Assembly (NCBI RefSeq): GCF_943737005.1
Contig: NZ_CALSFU010000020.1
Location: forward strand, 1 to 64,000
Origin: Achromobacter sp. Marseille-Q4962
GTDB lineage: Bacteria; Pseudomonadota; Gammaproteobacteria; Burkholderiales; Burkholderiaceae_B
Reading direction: 5' to 3'
Length of the DNA stretch: 64,000 bases
Below, piece by piece: positions 45,291 to 53,789 of the stretch. Position 1 is the first letter of the stretch, and every line of letters begins with the position of its first letter. The notes beneath the pieces are model-generated. The model was not told the origin of the DNA. It saw only the letters and a list, made by a program, of their open reading frames with translations, and ran no database searches. Made by a program: the position numbers and the translations under genes.

Positions 45291-47117
45291 TCAAACCGGC
45301 GCCAGCTCCGCGGGGCAATCGATTTCCATGTCCAGCAGCATCTGCGCATAGCACTTGCCCAGGGGATCGGACCGCAGGCTGCACGAACCGCCGCCGCCCA
45401 ACGCGCGCTGCAGCACGAAGTTGAATGCGCCCAGGCCGGGCAGTTCGTAGCGCTGCACCGGGCCGCGCACCAGATGGGCGAAGTAGGCCAGCACGCGCTC
45501 GGCCGTCACCTGCTCCCGCAACACCGGCAGCCATCGCGGATGGCGGGCCATTAGGCCGATGTTGGCGTCGTCGCCCTTGTCGCCGCTGCGTCCATGGGCG
45601 ATGCGTCCCAGCGCGATGCGCACGGCCGGGCCGCGCGGCGGGCGGGCCGGCTCCCCGGCTTGCGGCAGCGGTCCGGACGCGCGCTCGGCGGGCCGGGCCG
45701 CGCCGTCCGCCGCCAGGCTGCCGAGCGCCAGCGGCGCCTCCTCCGCGCACGCCTGCACCTGCACCAGGACAGCCGTCTTGGGCAGCAGAAACGAAGCGGT
45801 TCGGATGACGCTCTGCACGTCGGAGCGGCCGCCGAAATGGCTGCGCGTGCCCGGCCCCATCGAGGTGCCCGCCGAGGACGCCTCCTTCTGCAGAAAGGCC
45901 AGTGCGCGCCGCTCGCCATGCCGGGCCGCGATGCGCAGCACGATCTCGCGGCTGTCGGCGACGCGCCGGTTCGGACCGTACATGGACTCCGCGCCCAGCA
46001 GCTCCACCAGGGTCTCGTCGTAGTCCGCGAAGCCGGCCGCCTCCATCTGCCAGCGCGTGCGGGCCAACAGGGCATCGGCGGTGCGCTGCGCCTTGGCCAG
46101 CGCCCGCTGGCCCCGGATGGCCATCATGATGGCGATCTGCCAGCCGTGCTGGTAGGTGGCCGTCACCTTGTACCTGCTGCCGGGCGCACGGCCGCGCGCG
46201 CCGGTCACCCGCACCCGGCCGCCTTCCGCGTCGTGGCCCGCCAGGTCTTCCAGCCGCACCTGCGAGAAGTCGCAGATCACGTCGGGCAGCTCGTAGGCCG
46301 CGGGGTCGCCGATTTCGTACAGCAGCTGCTCGCCCACCGTCTGCCGCGTGACCAGGCCGCCTGCGCCCCGCGGCTGCGCAATCTCGAAGCTGCCGTCAGC
46401 GTGCATCAGCACCAGCGGATAGCCGATCTCCGCCCAGTCCGGCACTTGCTCCCAGTCGGTGAACAGGCCGCCGCAGCCCTGCGCCCCGCATTCCACCAGA
46501 TGGCCCGCCAGGCTCGCCTGCGCCAGCCGGTCGTAGTCGTTCATGTCCCAGCCGAATTCGTGGATCGCGATGCCCAGCAGCGTGGCGCTGTCCACGCAGC
46601 GTCCCGTGATCACGATGTCGGCGCCGGCCGACAGGGCCTGGGCAATGGGCCAGGCTCCCAGGTAGGCGTTGGCCGACATCAGGGGCGGCAGATCCTGCAC
46701 GCGCTCCGCCTCTGCGCCCCAGGGCTCGAACCGGTCCTGCAGCGCCAGCACGTCGTCGCCCGTGACGATGGCCACCTTCAGCGGCACGCCCTGCTCGTGG
46801 GCCAGCGCCAGGATGGCGTCGCGGCAGCCCGCCGGGTTCAGTCCGCCGGCATTGGAAACCAGACGGATGCCCCGGTCCTTGATGGCGCGCAGATGGGGGC
46901 CGACCGCCGCGGTGACGAAGTCCGTGGCGTAGCCGAGTTCCGGCGAGCGCAGCCGCGCGCGCTGCAATATCGACATCGTGGTTTCGGCCAGGTAGTCGAA
47001 CACCAGGTATTGCAGCCCCGGCTGGCGCAGCAACTGGGGCACCGCGATCTGCGAGTCGCCCCAGAAGCCGGACGCGCCGCCGATGAGCACGGTGCGGGAG
47101 GAAGACGGGAGATTCAT
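45291..47117 (-). CDS. atuA: AtuA-like protein (DUF1446), acyclic terpene/acyl-CoA catabolism
   Basis: 608 residues. DUF1446/AtuA proteins begin, as here, with a glycine-rich loop LIGGASGFWGDSQIAVPQLL and contain FDYLAETTMSILQRARLRSPELGYATDF, followed by NAGGLNPAGC and VITGRCVDSATLLG. AtuA is needed for citronellol/geraniol use in Pseudomonas, exact reaction unproven. The ATG overlaps the stop of the carboxylase gene upstream by 4 bp. The C-terminal 100 residues form the separate AtuA C-terminal domain (RIALGRIAHGRSGDKGDDAN). Confidence 0.88.
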   Translation of the reverse strand: MNLPSSSRTVLIGGASGFWGDSQIAVPQLLRQPGLQYLVFDYLAETTMSILQRARLRSPELGYATDFVTAAVGPHLRAIKDRGIRLVSNAGGLNPAGCRDAILALAHEQGVPLKVAIVTGDDVLALQDRFEPWGAEAERVQDLPPLMSANAYLGAWPIAQALSAGADIVITGRCVDSATLLGIAIHEFGWDMNDYDRLAQASLAGHLVECGAQGCGGLFTDWEQVPDWAEIGYPLVLMHADGSFEIAQPRGAGGLVTRQTVGEQLLYEIGDPAAYELPDVICDFSQVRLEDLAGHDAEGGRVRVTGARGRAPGSRYKVTATYQHGWQIAIMMAIRGQRALAKAQRTADALLARTRWQMEAAGFADYDETLVELLGAESMYGPNRRVADSREIVLRIAARHGERRALAFLQKEASSAGTSMGPGTRSHFGGRSDVQSVIRTASFLLPKTAVLVQVQACAEEAPLALGSLAADGAARPAERASGPLPQAGEPARPPRGPAVRIALGRIAHGRSGDKGDDANIGLMARHPRWLPVLREQVTAERVLAYFAHLVRGPVQRYELPGLGAFNFVLQRALGGGGSCSLRSDPLGKCYAQMLLDMEIDCPAELAPV

Positions 47118-49138
47118 GGCGCCTCCTTGCCGGATTCACGCTCCACTTCCAGAATGGCCTGACCGGCCTCCAACTGCTGGCCCTCGGCCACGCGCAGCTC
47201 CGCGATGCGGCCCGCGCAGGGCGCGGCCAGCGGCATCTCCATCTTCATGGACTCCAGCACCACCAGCGGATCGCCCTCGGCGACTTCCTGCCCCGCCCGC
47301 GCCAGCACGGCGATCACCCGCCCGCTCATCGGCGCGCGCAGCATTCCGCCGCCCTCCTGCGTGCCGCCGCCGGCCTCGAAACGCTCGACACGCTCGAAGA
47401 CGAAGGCGTCCGCCCCATCCTGCACCCACAGCCGCCCCGGCCGCTCTTCGAAGCACGCCAGCTCGCGGTAGATGCCGTCGACGGCGAGCCCGAGGCGGCG
47501 CCCGCCGGCGTCGTCGTGCCAGCGCAGGTCGCCGATCCGCCATGTGGCGGCGTCGGGCGCAGCCTCGGGAGCCGGGTCCGCACCCGCCGGATGCGCGCGG
47601 CACCGCACCGCGCAGCCCTCGGCGTCCTGCGCCACGGCGCAATGCAGCACGCGGCCCCGCGGGTCTGCGGTGACGTCGCTCAGCCACAGCGCGCGCCCGC
47701 CCAGGCGTTCGGACGGCCCCGCGCCGGGCCGGGCCGCTCCGCCGAGCGCGAGCGCCGCCGCGGCCAGCGCATGCGGCGAGGGTTCGCGCCGCCAGAACGG
47801 CTGCTGCAGGTCTTCGCCCGCCAGGAAGTCGGTGGTTATCTGGCCCGCCGCGAAGCGGGGATGCCGCAGGCAGCGCGCCAGGAACCCCTGGTTGGTACGC
47901 ACGCCGAGCGCGGTGGCGCGCTCGCAGGCCCGCGCCAGCCGGGCAATGCAGGCTTCGCGGTTCTCGCCCCAGGCCATGAGCTTGGCCGCCATGGAGTCGT
48001 AGAACGGCGTAATCTCCACGCCGCTGCGCAGCGCCGCATCCACGCGGATGTCCTCGGGCGCGCGCCAGTCGCCCATGACGCCCACCTGGGGCAGAAAGCC
48101 CGCCCAGGGGTCTTCGGTGCAGAGGCGCACCTCGATGGCATGGCCGCCGAGCCTCACGTCCTGCTGGCCGAACGCCAGCGGCTCACCCTGGGCCACGCGG
48201 ATCTGCTGCTCCACCAGGTCCAGTCCCGTCACCAGCTCCGTGACGCCGTGCTCCACCTGCAGGCGCGTGTTCATTTCCATGAAGTAGAAACGCCGCTGTT
48301 CGTCGAGCAGGAACTCCAGCGTGCCCACGCCGGCGTAGCCGATCGCCTCGCAGGCCTGGCGGGCGACCTGTCCCATCGCCTCGCGCAGCGCCTCGTCCAC
48401 CGCGGGCGACGGCGCTTCCTCGATCAGTTTCTGGAAGCGGCGCTGCGTGGAGCAGTCGCGCTCGCCCAGGTGCACGCAATGCCCGTGCTCGTCGCACAGC
48501 ACCTGCACCTCGATGTGGCGCCCCCGGTCGATGGCGCGCTCGATGATGATCTCGCCGGAGCCGAACGCGCCCGCGGCCTCGGATTGCGCCTGGCGGAACA
48601 TGTCGGCCAGGTCGTCCGGCCGCCGCACCACGCGCATGCCTCTCCCGCCGCCGCCGGCCGCGGCCTTCAGGATCACGGGAAACCCCAGCCGCTGCGCGGC
48701 GTCGGCGGCCTGCGCCGGGGTGGCGCAGCCCTGTTCGCCGGGCACGGTGGGCACGCCGGCCGCCTGCATGGCCTGCTTGGCCCGCGCCTTGTTGCCCATG
48801 AGCGCGATCACGCGCGGCGAGGGCCCGACGAAGACCAGGCCGGCGTCGGCCACGGCCTGCGCGAACTCGGCGTTCTCCGAAAGAAAGCCGTAGCCCGGGT
48901 GGATGGCCTGCGCGCCCGACCGGCGGCAGGCCTCGATCAGCGCCGCGCCGTCGCGGTAGCTGCGGTCGGCGGGCGCCGGGCCGATGTGCACCGCCAGGTC
49001 GGCGGCGCGCACGTGCGGGCTGCGCGCGTCGGCGTCCGAGTAGACCGCCACGGTGCGCAGGCCCATGCGCCGCGCCGTGCGCAGGACGCGCAGCGCGATC
49101 TCCCCGCGGTTGGCCACGAGCAAGGTGTCGAAACGCAT
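47114..49138 (-). CDS. atuF: Acyl-CoA carboxylase alpha subunit (biotin carboxylase + carrier)
   Basis: 674 residues. Biotin carboxylase domain: FDTLLVANRGEIALRVLRTA, GYGFLSENAEFA, AAAGGGGRGMRVV (ATP-grasp loop), FYFMEMNTRLQVEHGVTE. The biotin carrier at the end has VVLESMKMEMPLAAP, with the biotinyl-lysine. Together with the carboxyltransferase gene two places upstream it would carboxylate geranyl-CoA or 3-methylcrotonyl-CoA. The atuF name rests on linkage to atuA; sequence alone does not separate the two substrates. Confidence 0.88.
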   Translation of the reverse strand: MRFDTLLVANRGEIALRVLRTARRMGLRTVAVYSDADARSPHVRAADLAVHIGPAPADRSYRDGAALIEACRRSGAQAIHPGYGFLSENAEFAQAVADAGLVFVGPSPRVIALMGNKARAKQAMQAAGVPTVPGEQGCATPAQAADAAQRLGFPVILKAAAGGGGRGMRVVRRPDDLADMFRQAQSEAAGAFGSGEIIIERAIDRGRHIEVQVLCDEHGHCVHLGERDCSTQRRFQKLIEEAPSPAVDEALREAMGQVARQACEAIGYAGVGTLEFLLDEQRRFYFMEMNTRLQVEHGVTELVTGLDLVEQQIRVAQGEPLAFGQQDVRLGGHAIEVRLCTEDPWAGFLPQVGVMGDWRAPEDIRVDAALRSGVEITPFYDSMAAKLMAWGENREACIARLARACERATALGVRTNQGFLARCLRHPRFAAGQITTDFLAGEDLQQPFWRREPSPHALAAAALALGGAARPGAGPSERLGGRALWLSDVTADPRGRVLHCAVAQDAEGCAVRCRAHPAGADPAPEAAPDAATWRIGDLRWHDDAGGRRLGLAVDGIYRELACFEERPGRLWVQDGADAFVFERVERFEAGGGTQEGGGMLRAPMSGRVIAVLARAGQEVAEGDPLVVLESMKMEMPLAAPCAGRIAELRVAEGQQLEAGQAILEVERESGKEAP

Positions 49139-49154
49139 GATGCCTCCCCGGCTC

Positions 49155-50321
49155 TCAGGCCGCGCGCCTGGGCAGAATGCCCATGTGCTTGCAGATGATG
49201 GTGAGCATGATCTCGTCGGCGCCGCCGCCGATGGAGATCAGCCGCAGGTCGCGCCAGGCACGCGAAACCTTGTTCTCCCAGGTAAAGCCCATGCCGCCCC
49301 AGTACTGGAGGCAGGAGTCGGTCACCTCGCGGCACAGGCGGCCGGCCTTGAGCTTGGCCATCGAGGCCAGCTCCGTCATGTCGCCGCCGCTCATGTGCAC
49401 CTGCGCGGCGCGGTAGATCAGCGAGCGCAGCATCTCCACTTCGGTCTTGAGCTCGGCCAGCCGGAAGTGCACCGCCTGGTTGTCCAGAATGGACCGCCCG
49501 AAGGCCTTGCGCTGGCGCGTGTACTCGATGGTGTCGTTGATGACGTTGGTCAGCGCCGTCACGCGGCGCGTCGCGCCGCTCAGGCGCTCTTCCTGGAACT
49601 GGCGCATCTGGTAGATGAAGCCCATGCCCTCCTCGCCGATGCGGTAGCGCTGCGGCACGCGCACCTCGTCGAAGAAGACCTGCGCCGTGTCGGACGACCA
49701 CATGCCCACCTTCTTGATCTTGTTCATGGTGATGCCGGGACGCAGCTTGCCGTTCTCGCGCAGCGGCAGGCAGATGAGCGACTTGTTGCGGTGCACGTCG
49801 CCCTCGCTCGTATTGGCCAGCAGGCACATCCAGTCGGCTTGCGTGCCGTTGGTGATCCACATCTTGGAGCCGTTGATCACGTAGTCGTCGCCGTCCTTGC
49901 GCGCGGTGGTCTTGAGCGAGGCCACGTCCGAACCGGCCCCCGCCTCCGACACGCCCAGGCACACCACCCGGTCGCCCGCCACCGTGGGTTTGAGGAAGCG
50001 CTCGCGCAGCTCGTCCGAGCCGAAATGCGTGAGCGCCGGCGTGGCCATGTCGGTCTGCACCGCGATCGCCATGCCCACCCCGCCCGAGCTGATGCCGCCG
50101 ATGGCCTCGCAGAACGCGATCTCATACGAATAGTCCAGTCCCATGCCGCCGAACTCCACGGGCTTGTTCACGCCCAGGAAACCGGCCGATCCCAGCTTCT
50201 TGAACACCTCGTGCGCGGGAAAGATCTCGGCGGCCTCCCACTCGTCCACATAAGGCTCTATCTCGCGCTCGATCAGCTTGCGCACACTGTCCTGCAAGGC
50301 GATGTGGTCGGAAGTCATCAT
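49155..50321 (-). CDS. atuD: Acyl-CoA dehydrogenase (AtuD/citronellyl-CoA dehydrogenase-like)
   Basis: 388 residues. Acyl-CoA dehydrogenase signatures: VCLGVSEAGAGSDVASLKTTA (FAD/substrate), DYVINGSKMWITNGTQADW, and a C-terminal helix with DSCLQYWGGMGFTWENKVSRAWRDLRLISIGGGADE. Introduces the double bond needed before carboxylation of branched acyl-CoA. It lies between the carboxyltransferase (111 bp) and biotin carboxylase (16 bp) genes, as in atu and liu clusters. Confidence 0.88.
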   Translation of the reverse strand: MMTSDHIALQDSVRKLIEREIEPYVDEWEAAEIFPAHEVFKKLGSAGFLGVNKPVEFGGMGLDYSYEIAFCEAIGGISSGGVGMAIAVQTDMATPALTHFGSDELRERFLKPTVAGDRVVCLGVSEAGAGSDVASLKTTARKDGDDYVINGSKMWITNGTQADWMCLLANTSEGDVHRNKSLICLPLRENGKLRPGITMNKIKKVGMWSSDTAQVFFDEVRVPQRYRIGEEGMGFIYQMRQFQEERLSGATRRVTALTNVINDTIEYTRQRKAFGRSILDNQAVHFRLAELKTEVEMLRSLIYRAAQVHMSGGDMTELASMAKLKAGRLCREVTDSCLQYWGGMGFTWENKVSRAWRDLRLISIGGGADEIMLTIICKHMGILPRRAA

Positions 50322-50432
50322 GATCTTGTCTCCATGGGAAAAAGGGAATGCCCGGATCCGGCAACCTGCCGCGGCGGCAGGCCGCCGGACGCCTGCTTTT
50401 CTGCATGAACCGGGTTCGCCGGCTGCACCCGC

Positions 50433-52043
50433 CTACAGGCGGGCCACGCCGAACTGCATGGGCTGCGCCGTGCGGCCGCGCGCCTGCGCCGCCATGGCCA
50501 GCGCCATGCCCAGCCAGGCGCGCGTCTCGCGCGGGTCGATCACGCCGTCGTCGAGCAGCAGGCTGCTGGTGTGGATGGCGCTCGACTGCGACTCGAAGGT
50601 CTCCACGATGGCGCGGCTCTCGGCTTCCAGGGCCTGCTCGTCCAACGGCTTGCCGCCGCGCCGGGCGGCGTTCTCGGCCACGGTGCGCATCGTCATGGCG
50701 GCCTGCTCGCCCCCCATGACGGCCGTCCTGGCGTTGGGCCAAGAGAACAGCAAGTCGGGCTTGAAGGCGCGCCCGCACATGCCGTAATTGCCGGCTCCGT
50801 ACGACGCGCCGCAAAGCACGGTAAAGCGCGGCACCGGCGCGTTCGACAGGGCCTGGATCAGCTTGGCGCCGTGCTTGATCATGCCCGCCTCCTCGTGCCG
50901 GCGCCCCACCATGAAACCCGTGATGTTCTGCAGGAAAACCAGCGGCCGCCCCAGCTGCACGCAGAGCTGGATGAACTGGGCCGCCTTGTTGGAGCCGTCG
51001 CTGTCCAGGGGACCGTTGTTGGTCAGGATGCCCACCTCGCGGCCCTCGATGGCCGCGTAGCCGCACACCGTGGCCGGGCCGAACCGCTCCTTGAAGCCGT
51101 GGAACTCCGAACCGTCCACCAGCCTGGCGATCACATCGCGCATATCGACCGGCGTGCGCATGTCCGCGGGCATGATGTCCAGCAGTTCGTCGGCATCGTG
51201 GCGCGGCGGCCTGGCTTCGGGCGCCGGCGGGCTCGTCCAGCCGATGCGCCGCAGGATCTCGCGCACCCGCATGATGCCGTCCAGATCGTTGTCGGCCACG
51301 TAATCGGCCAGGCCGGACACGCTGGCGTGCATGTCGGCGCCCCCGAGTTCCTCGTCGCTGGCCTCCTCGCCGGTCGCGGCCTTCAGCAGCGACGGCCCGG
51401 CGAGATAGGCATGCGCCTGTCCGCGCACCATCACCACATAGTCGGACAGGCCCGGCAGGTACGCCCCGCCCGCCGCCGACGAACCGTGGATCAGCGCCAC
51501 CACCGGCAGCCCCGCCGCCGACAGCCGCGCCAGGTTGTAGAACATGCCGCCGCCCACCACGAAGCGCTCGACGCGGTACTTGCGCAGATTGCCGCCCGCG
51601 CTTTCCACCAGCTGGACGAAGGGCAGCTTCTGCGCCAGCGCGATCTCCTGCGCGCGGATGAGCTTCTGCCCGGTCAGCGCCTGCATGGCGCCCGCGCTGA
51701 TCCCGGAATCGTTCGCCGCGACCATGCAGCGCACGCCGCTGATATGGCCGATGCCGACGATCAGGGCGCTGCCGGGCACGCTGGTTTCCGGGTTGGGGTC
51801 TTCCAGCCCGCAATAACCGGAGAGCGTCATCAACTCGTAAAAGGGCTGGTCGGCATCCAGCAAGTGGGCCAACCGCTCGCGCGGCAGCAGCTTGCCCTGG
51901 GCATGGAAATGCGGAGCGGCGCGGGCCGAGCGTTCCTCCGCCCGGCGCTCCAGCCGCCGCACTTCCTCAATACGCTCCAGCATGTGCGAGCGGTTGCGCT
52001 GCGCGCGGCTCGGCGCCGGATCGGTATCGGACCTGTCAGCCAT
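50433..52043 (-). CDS. atuC: Acyl-CoA carboxylase carboxyltransferase (geranyl/methylcrotonyl-CoA type)
   Basis: 536 residues from the ATG at 52043 with GGAGGAG upstream. Beta-type carboxyltransferase: GKLLPRERLAHLLD, ALIHGSSAAGGAYLPGLSDY, AGPSLLKAATGEEASDEELG (LGGADMH) and QNITGFMVGRRHEEAGMIKHGAKL. First gene of the leftward atu-like operon. MccB and AtuC differ in few active-site residues, which I cannot decide by eye. The operon promoter should lie in 52044-52210. Confidence 0.88.
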   Translation of the reverse strand: MADRSDTDPAPSRAQRNRSHMLERIEEVRRLERRAEERSARAAPHFHAQGKLLPRERLAHLLDADQPFYELMTLSGYCGLEDPNPETSVPGSALIVGIGHISGVRCMVAANDSGISAGAMQALTGQKLIRAQEIALAQKLPFVQLVESAGGNLRKYRVERFVVGGGMFYNLARLSAAGLPVVALIHGSSAAGGAYLPGLSDYVVMVRGQAHAYLAGPSLLKAATGEEASDEELGGADMHASVSGLADYVADNDLDGIMRVREILRRIGWTSPPAPEARPPRHDADELLDIMPADMRTPVDMRDVIARLVDGSEFHGFKERFGPATVCGYAAIEGREVGILTNNGPLDSDGSNKAAQFIQLCVQLGRPLVFLQNITGFMVGRRHEEAGMIKHGAKLIQALSNAPVPRFTVLCGASYGAGNYGMCGRAFKPDLLFSWPNARTAVMGGEQAAMTMRTVAENAARRGGKPLDEQALEAESRAIVETFESQSSAIHTSSLLLDDGVIDPRETRAWLGMALAMAAQARGRTAQPMQFGVARL

Positions 52044-52418
52044 CTCGGTGTCTCCTCCTGCGCCGCGCCGGCCGGGCCGAGCGGGGCATGTGCGGCGTCG
52101 CCGGGCCGGTCTGCCCCGCACGCGCCGCTGGTCTGCATGCTGGCCATCATGGCAAAGGCCAGGCCGGGTTTCCAACAATTACTTCCAGCGCAATCCATAA
52201 GAGGCATTTATGATTCGCTCCGACCGTGGCCGAAGGCTGCCGCCGCAGCCCCGCGCGCACGCTTGCGGCCGATGCGCGAGGCATGGCCAGGCCGGCCCAC
52301 AGAGTAAGGTACGGCTTTCATAAGCTGGCGCTCCAGAGAATCGCGCCGACCCGGCGCCCCGAACGGGCGGCCGCCCGCCATGCAAAACCGGCGCAATCCG
52401 GCCGTAATCCGGGTTGCG
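52044..52418. other. Intergenic region before the CRISPR array
   Basis: Contains the promoter area of the leftward atu-like operon and, at 52265-52374, the left copy of a direct repeat that recurs in front of mutS. No gene supported. The sequence from 52375 to 52418 is the distal trailer of the CRISPR array. Confidence 0.6.
52265..52374 (+). repeat. Left direct repeat flanking the CRISPR-cas3 cassette
   Basis: About 110 bp. The core 52313-52374, beginning GGCTTTCATAA and ending GAACGGGCGGCCGC, aligns without gaps to 56183-56244 at 52 of 62 positions. The outer part begins GCGGCCGATGCGCG in both copies. The two copies are in direct orientation, 3.87 kb apart. Confidence 0.8.
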
Positions 52419-53789
52419 TAGTTCATCCCCGCATACGCGGGGAACACCACGCTTACTACGGGCGGCGGCGCTCGATTCGCGGTTCATCCCCGCATACGCG
52501 GGGAACACTGAAGCTGTCCTATTTCATCCCGGGCTTGCGCCGGTTCATCCCCGCATACGCGGGGAACACCAAATCGTTGAAGTGGGCCTGTGTGTCAGCG
52601 GCGGTTCATCCCCGCATACGCGGGGAACACACCCACTCGTTGCGCAGGCGGATCGTGGCTGGCGGTTCATCCCCGCATACGCGGGGAACACGACCCCTCG
52701 GTCCAGGTCTGGACGCATGTGGTCGGTTCATCCCCGCATACGCGGGGAACACTGGAATTCGACGGCCAGGCCGCCGTCGGCCAGCGGTTCATCCCCGCAT
52801 ACGCGGGGAACACTGGTCAACGATCGTGTCGAACGACTGGACCTCCGGTTCATCCCCGCATACGCGGGGAACACGCAGTCGAAGTCGGTTCCGAGTCCGC
52901 CACCGCCGGTTCATCCCCGCATACGCGGGGAACACGTGTACTCGTCGTGGTCGACATACCGATCCCGCGGTTCATCCCCGCATACGCGGGGAACACGAGA
53001 CGCTGACGGACATCCAGCGCGCGGCGCGCGGTTCATCCCCGCATACGCGGGGAACACCTGTTCGCCAAAGACGACTGGAGGGCGGCACTCGGTTCATCCC
53101 CGCATACGCGGGGAACACATTGAAACCGGCATTCTGTCGTTCGAGGGTGCCGGTTCATCCCCGCATACGCGGGGAACACATCATCAGACTCCACGCAGGC
53201 GCCCGGCGCTACGGTTCATCCCCGCATACGCGGGGAACACTTCCCCCTTTCGCGCTGACGTAAAAAAGCCGCCGGTTCATCCCCGCATACGCGGGGAACA
53301 CATGCCGCGGCGCAGCTTGGGCAGACCGATTCGCGGTTCATCCCCGCATACGCGGGGAACACCCTCCGTTAGGCTGTGGCGTGTCCAGATCGACCGGTTC
53401 ATCCCCGCATACGCGGGGAACACGCCCGCCTTGTCCCCGATGATGAGCGCATGGGCGGTTCATCCCCGCATACGCGGGGAACACGGGTTCTCGTACAGCA
53501 GTTCTTTCACCATCTTCGGTTCATCCCCGCATACGCGGGGAACACCCGAGCAAAGTCTTCTGCTCGGCAATTGCAGACGGTTCATCCCCGCATACGCGGG
53601 GAACACCGTTTCCTCAACGGTCGATTCCATGCCGCCGACGGTTCATCCCCGCATACGCGGGGAACACGTTTCCTTGAGGGCCGCGGACAAATCCTCAGTC
53701 GGTTCATCCCCGCATACGCGGGGAACACGGACATGCTCCGGCCCTTCGTAGATTGGCAGGCGGTTCATCCCCGCATACGCGGGGAACAC
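52419..53789 (-). CRISPR. Type I-E CRISPR array, 23 repeats and 22 spacers, leaderless
   Basis: 29-bp repeats recur with an exact 61-bp period (all spacers 32 nt). On the minus strand the repeat begins GTGTTCCCCGC, contains the dyad CCCCGC-GTAT-GCGGGG and ends GGGGATGAACCG, the type I-E (E. coli-like) family. Orientation follows from this sequence and from the degenerate distal repeat at 52419 (first two bases TA instead of CG on the plus strand), so transcription would run leftward and the newest spacer is 53729-53760. No leader is present: the promoter-proximal repeat (53761-53789) directly abuts a truncated cas3. Spacer 3 (52570-52601) matches positions 127-148 of this window. Short open frames reading FIPAYAGNT or SSPHTRGT are repeat translations, not genes. 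Confidence 0.99.
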
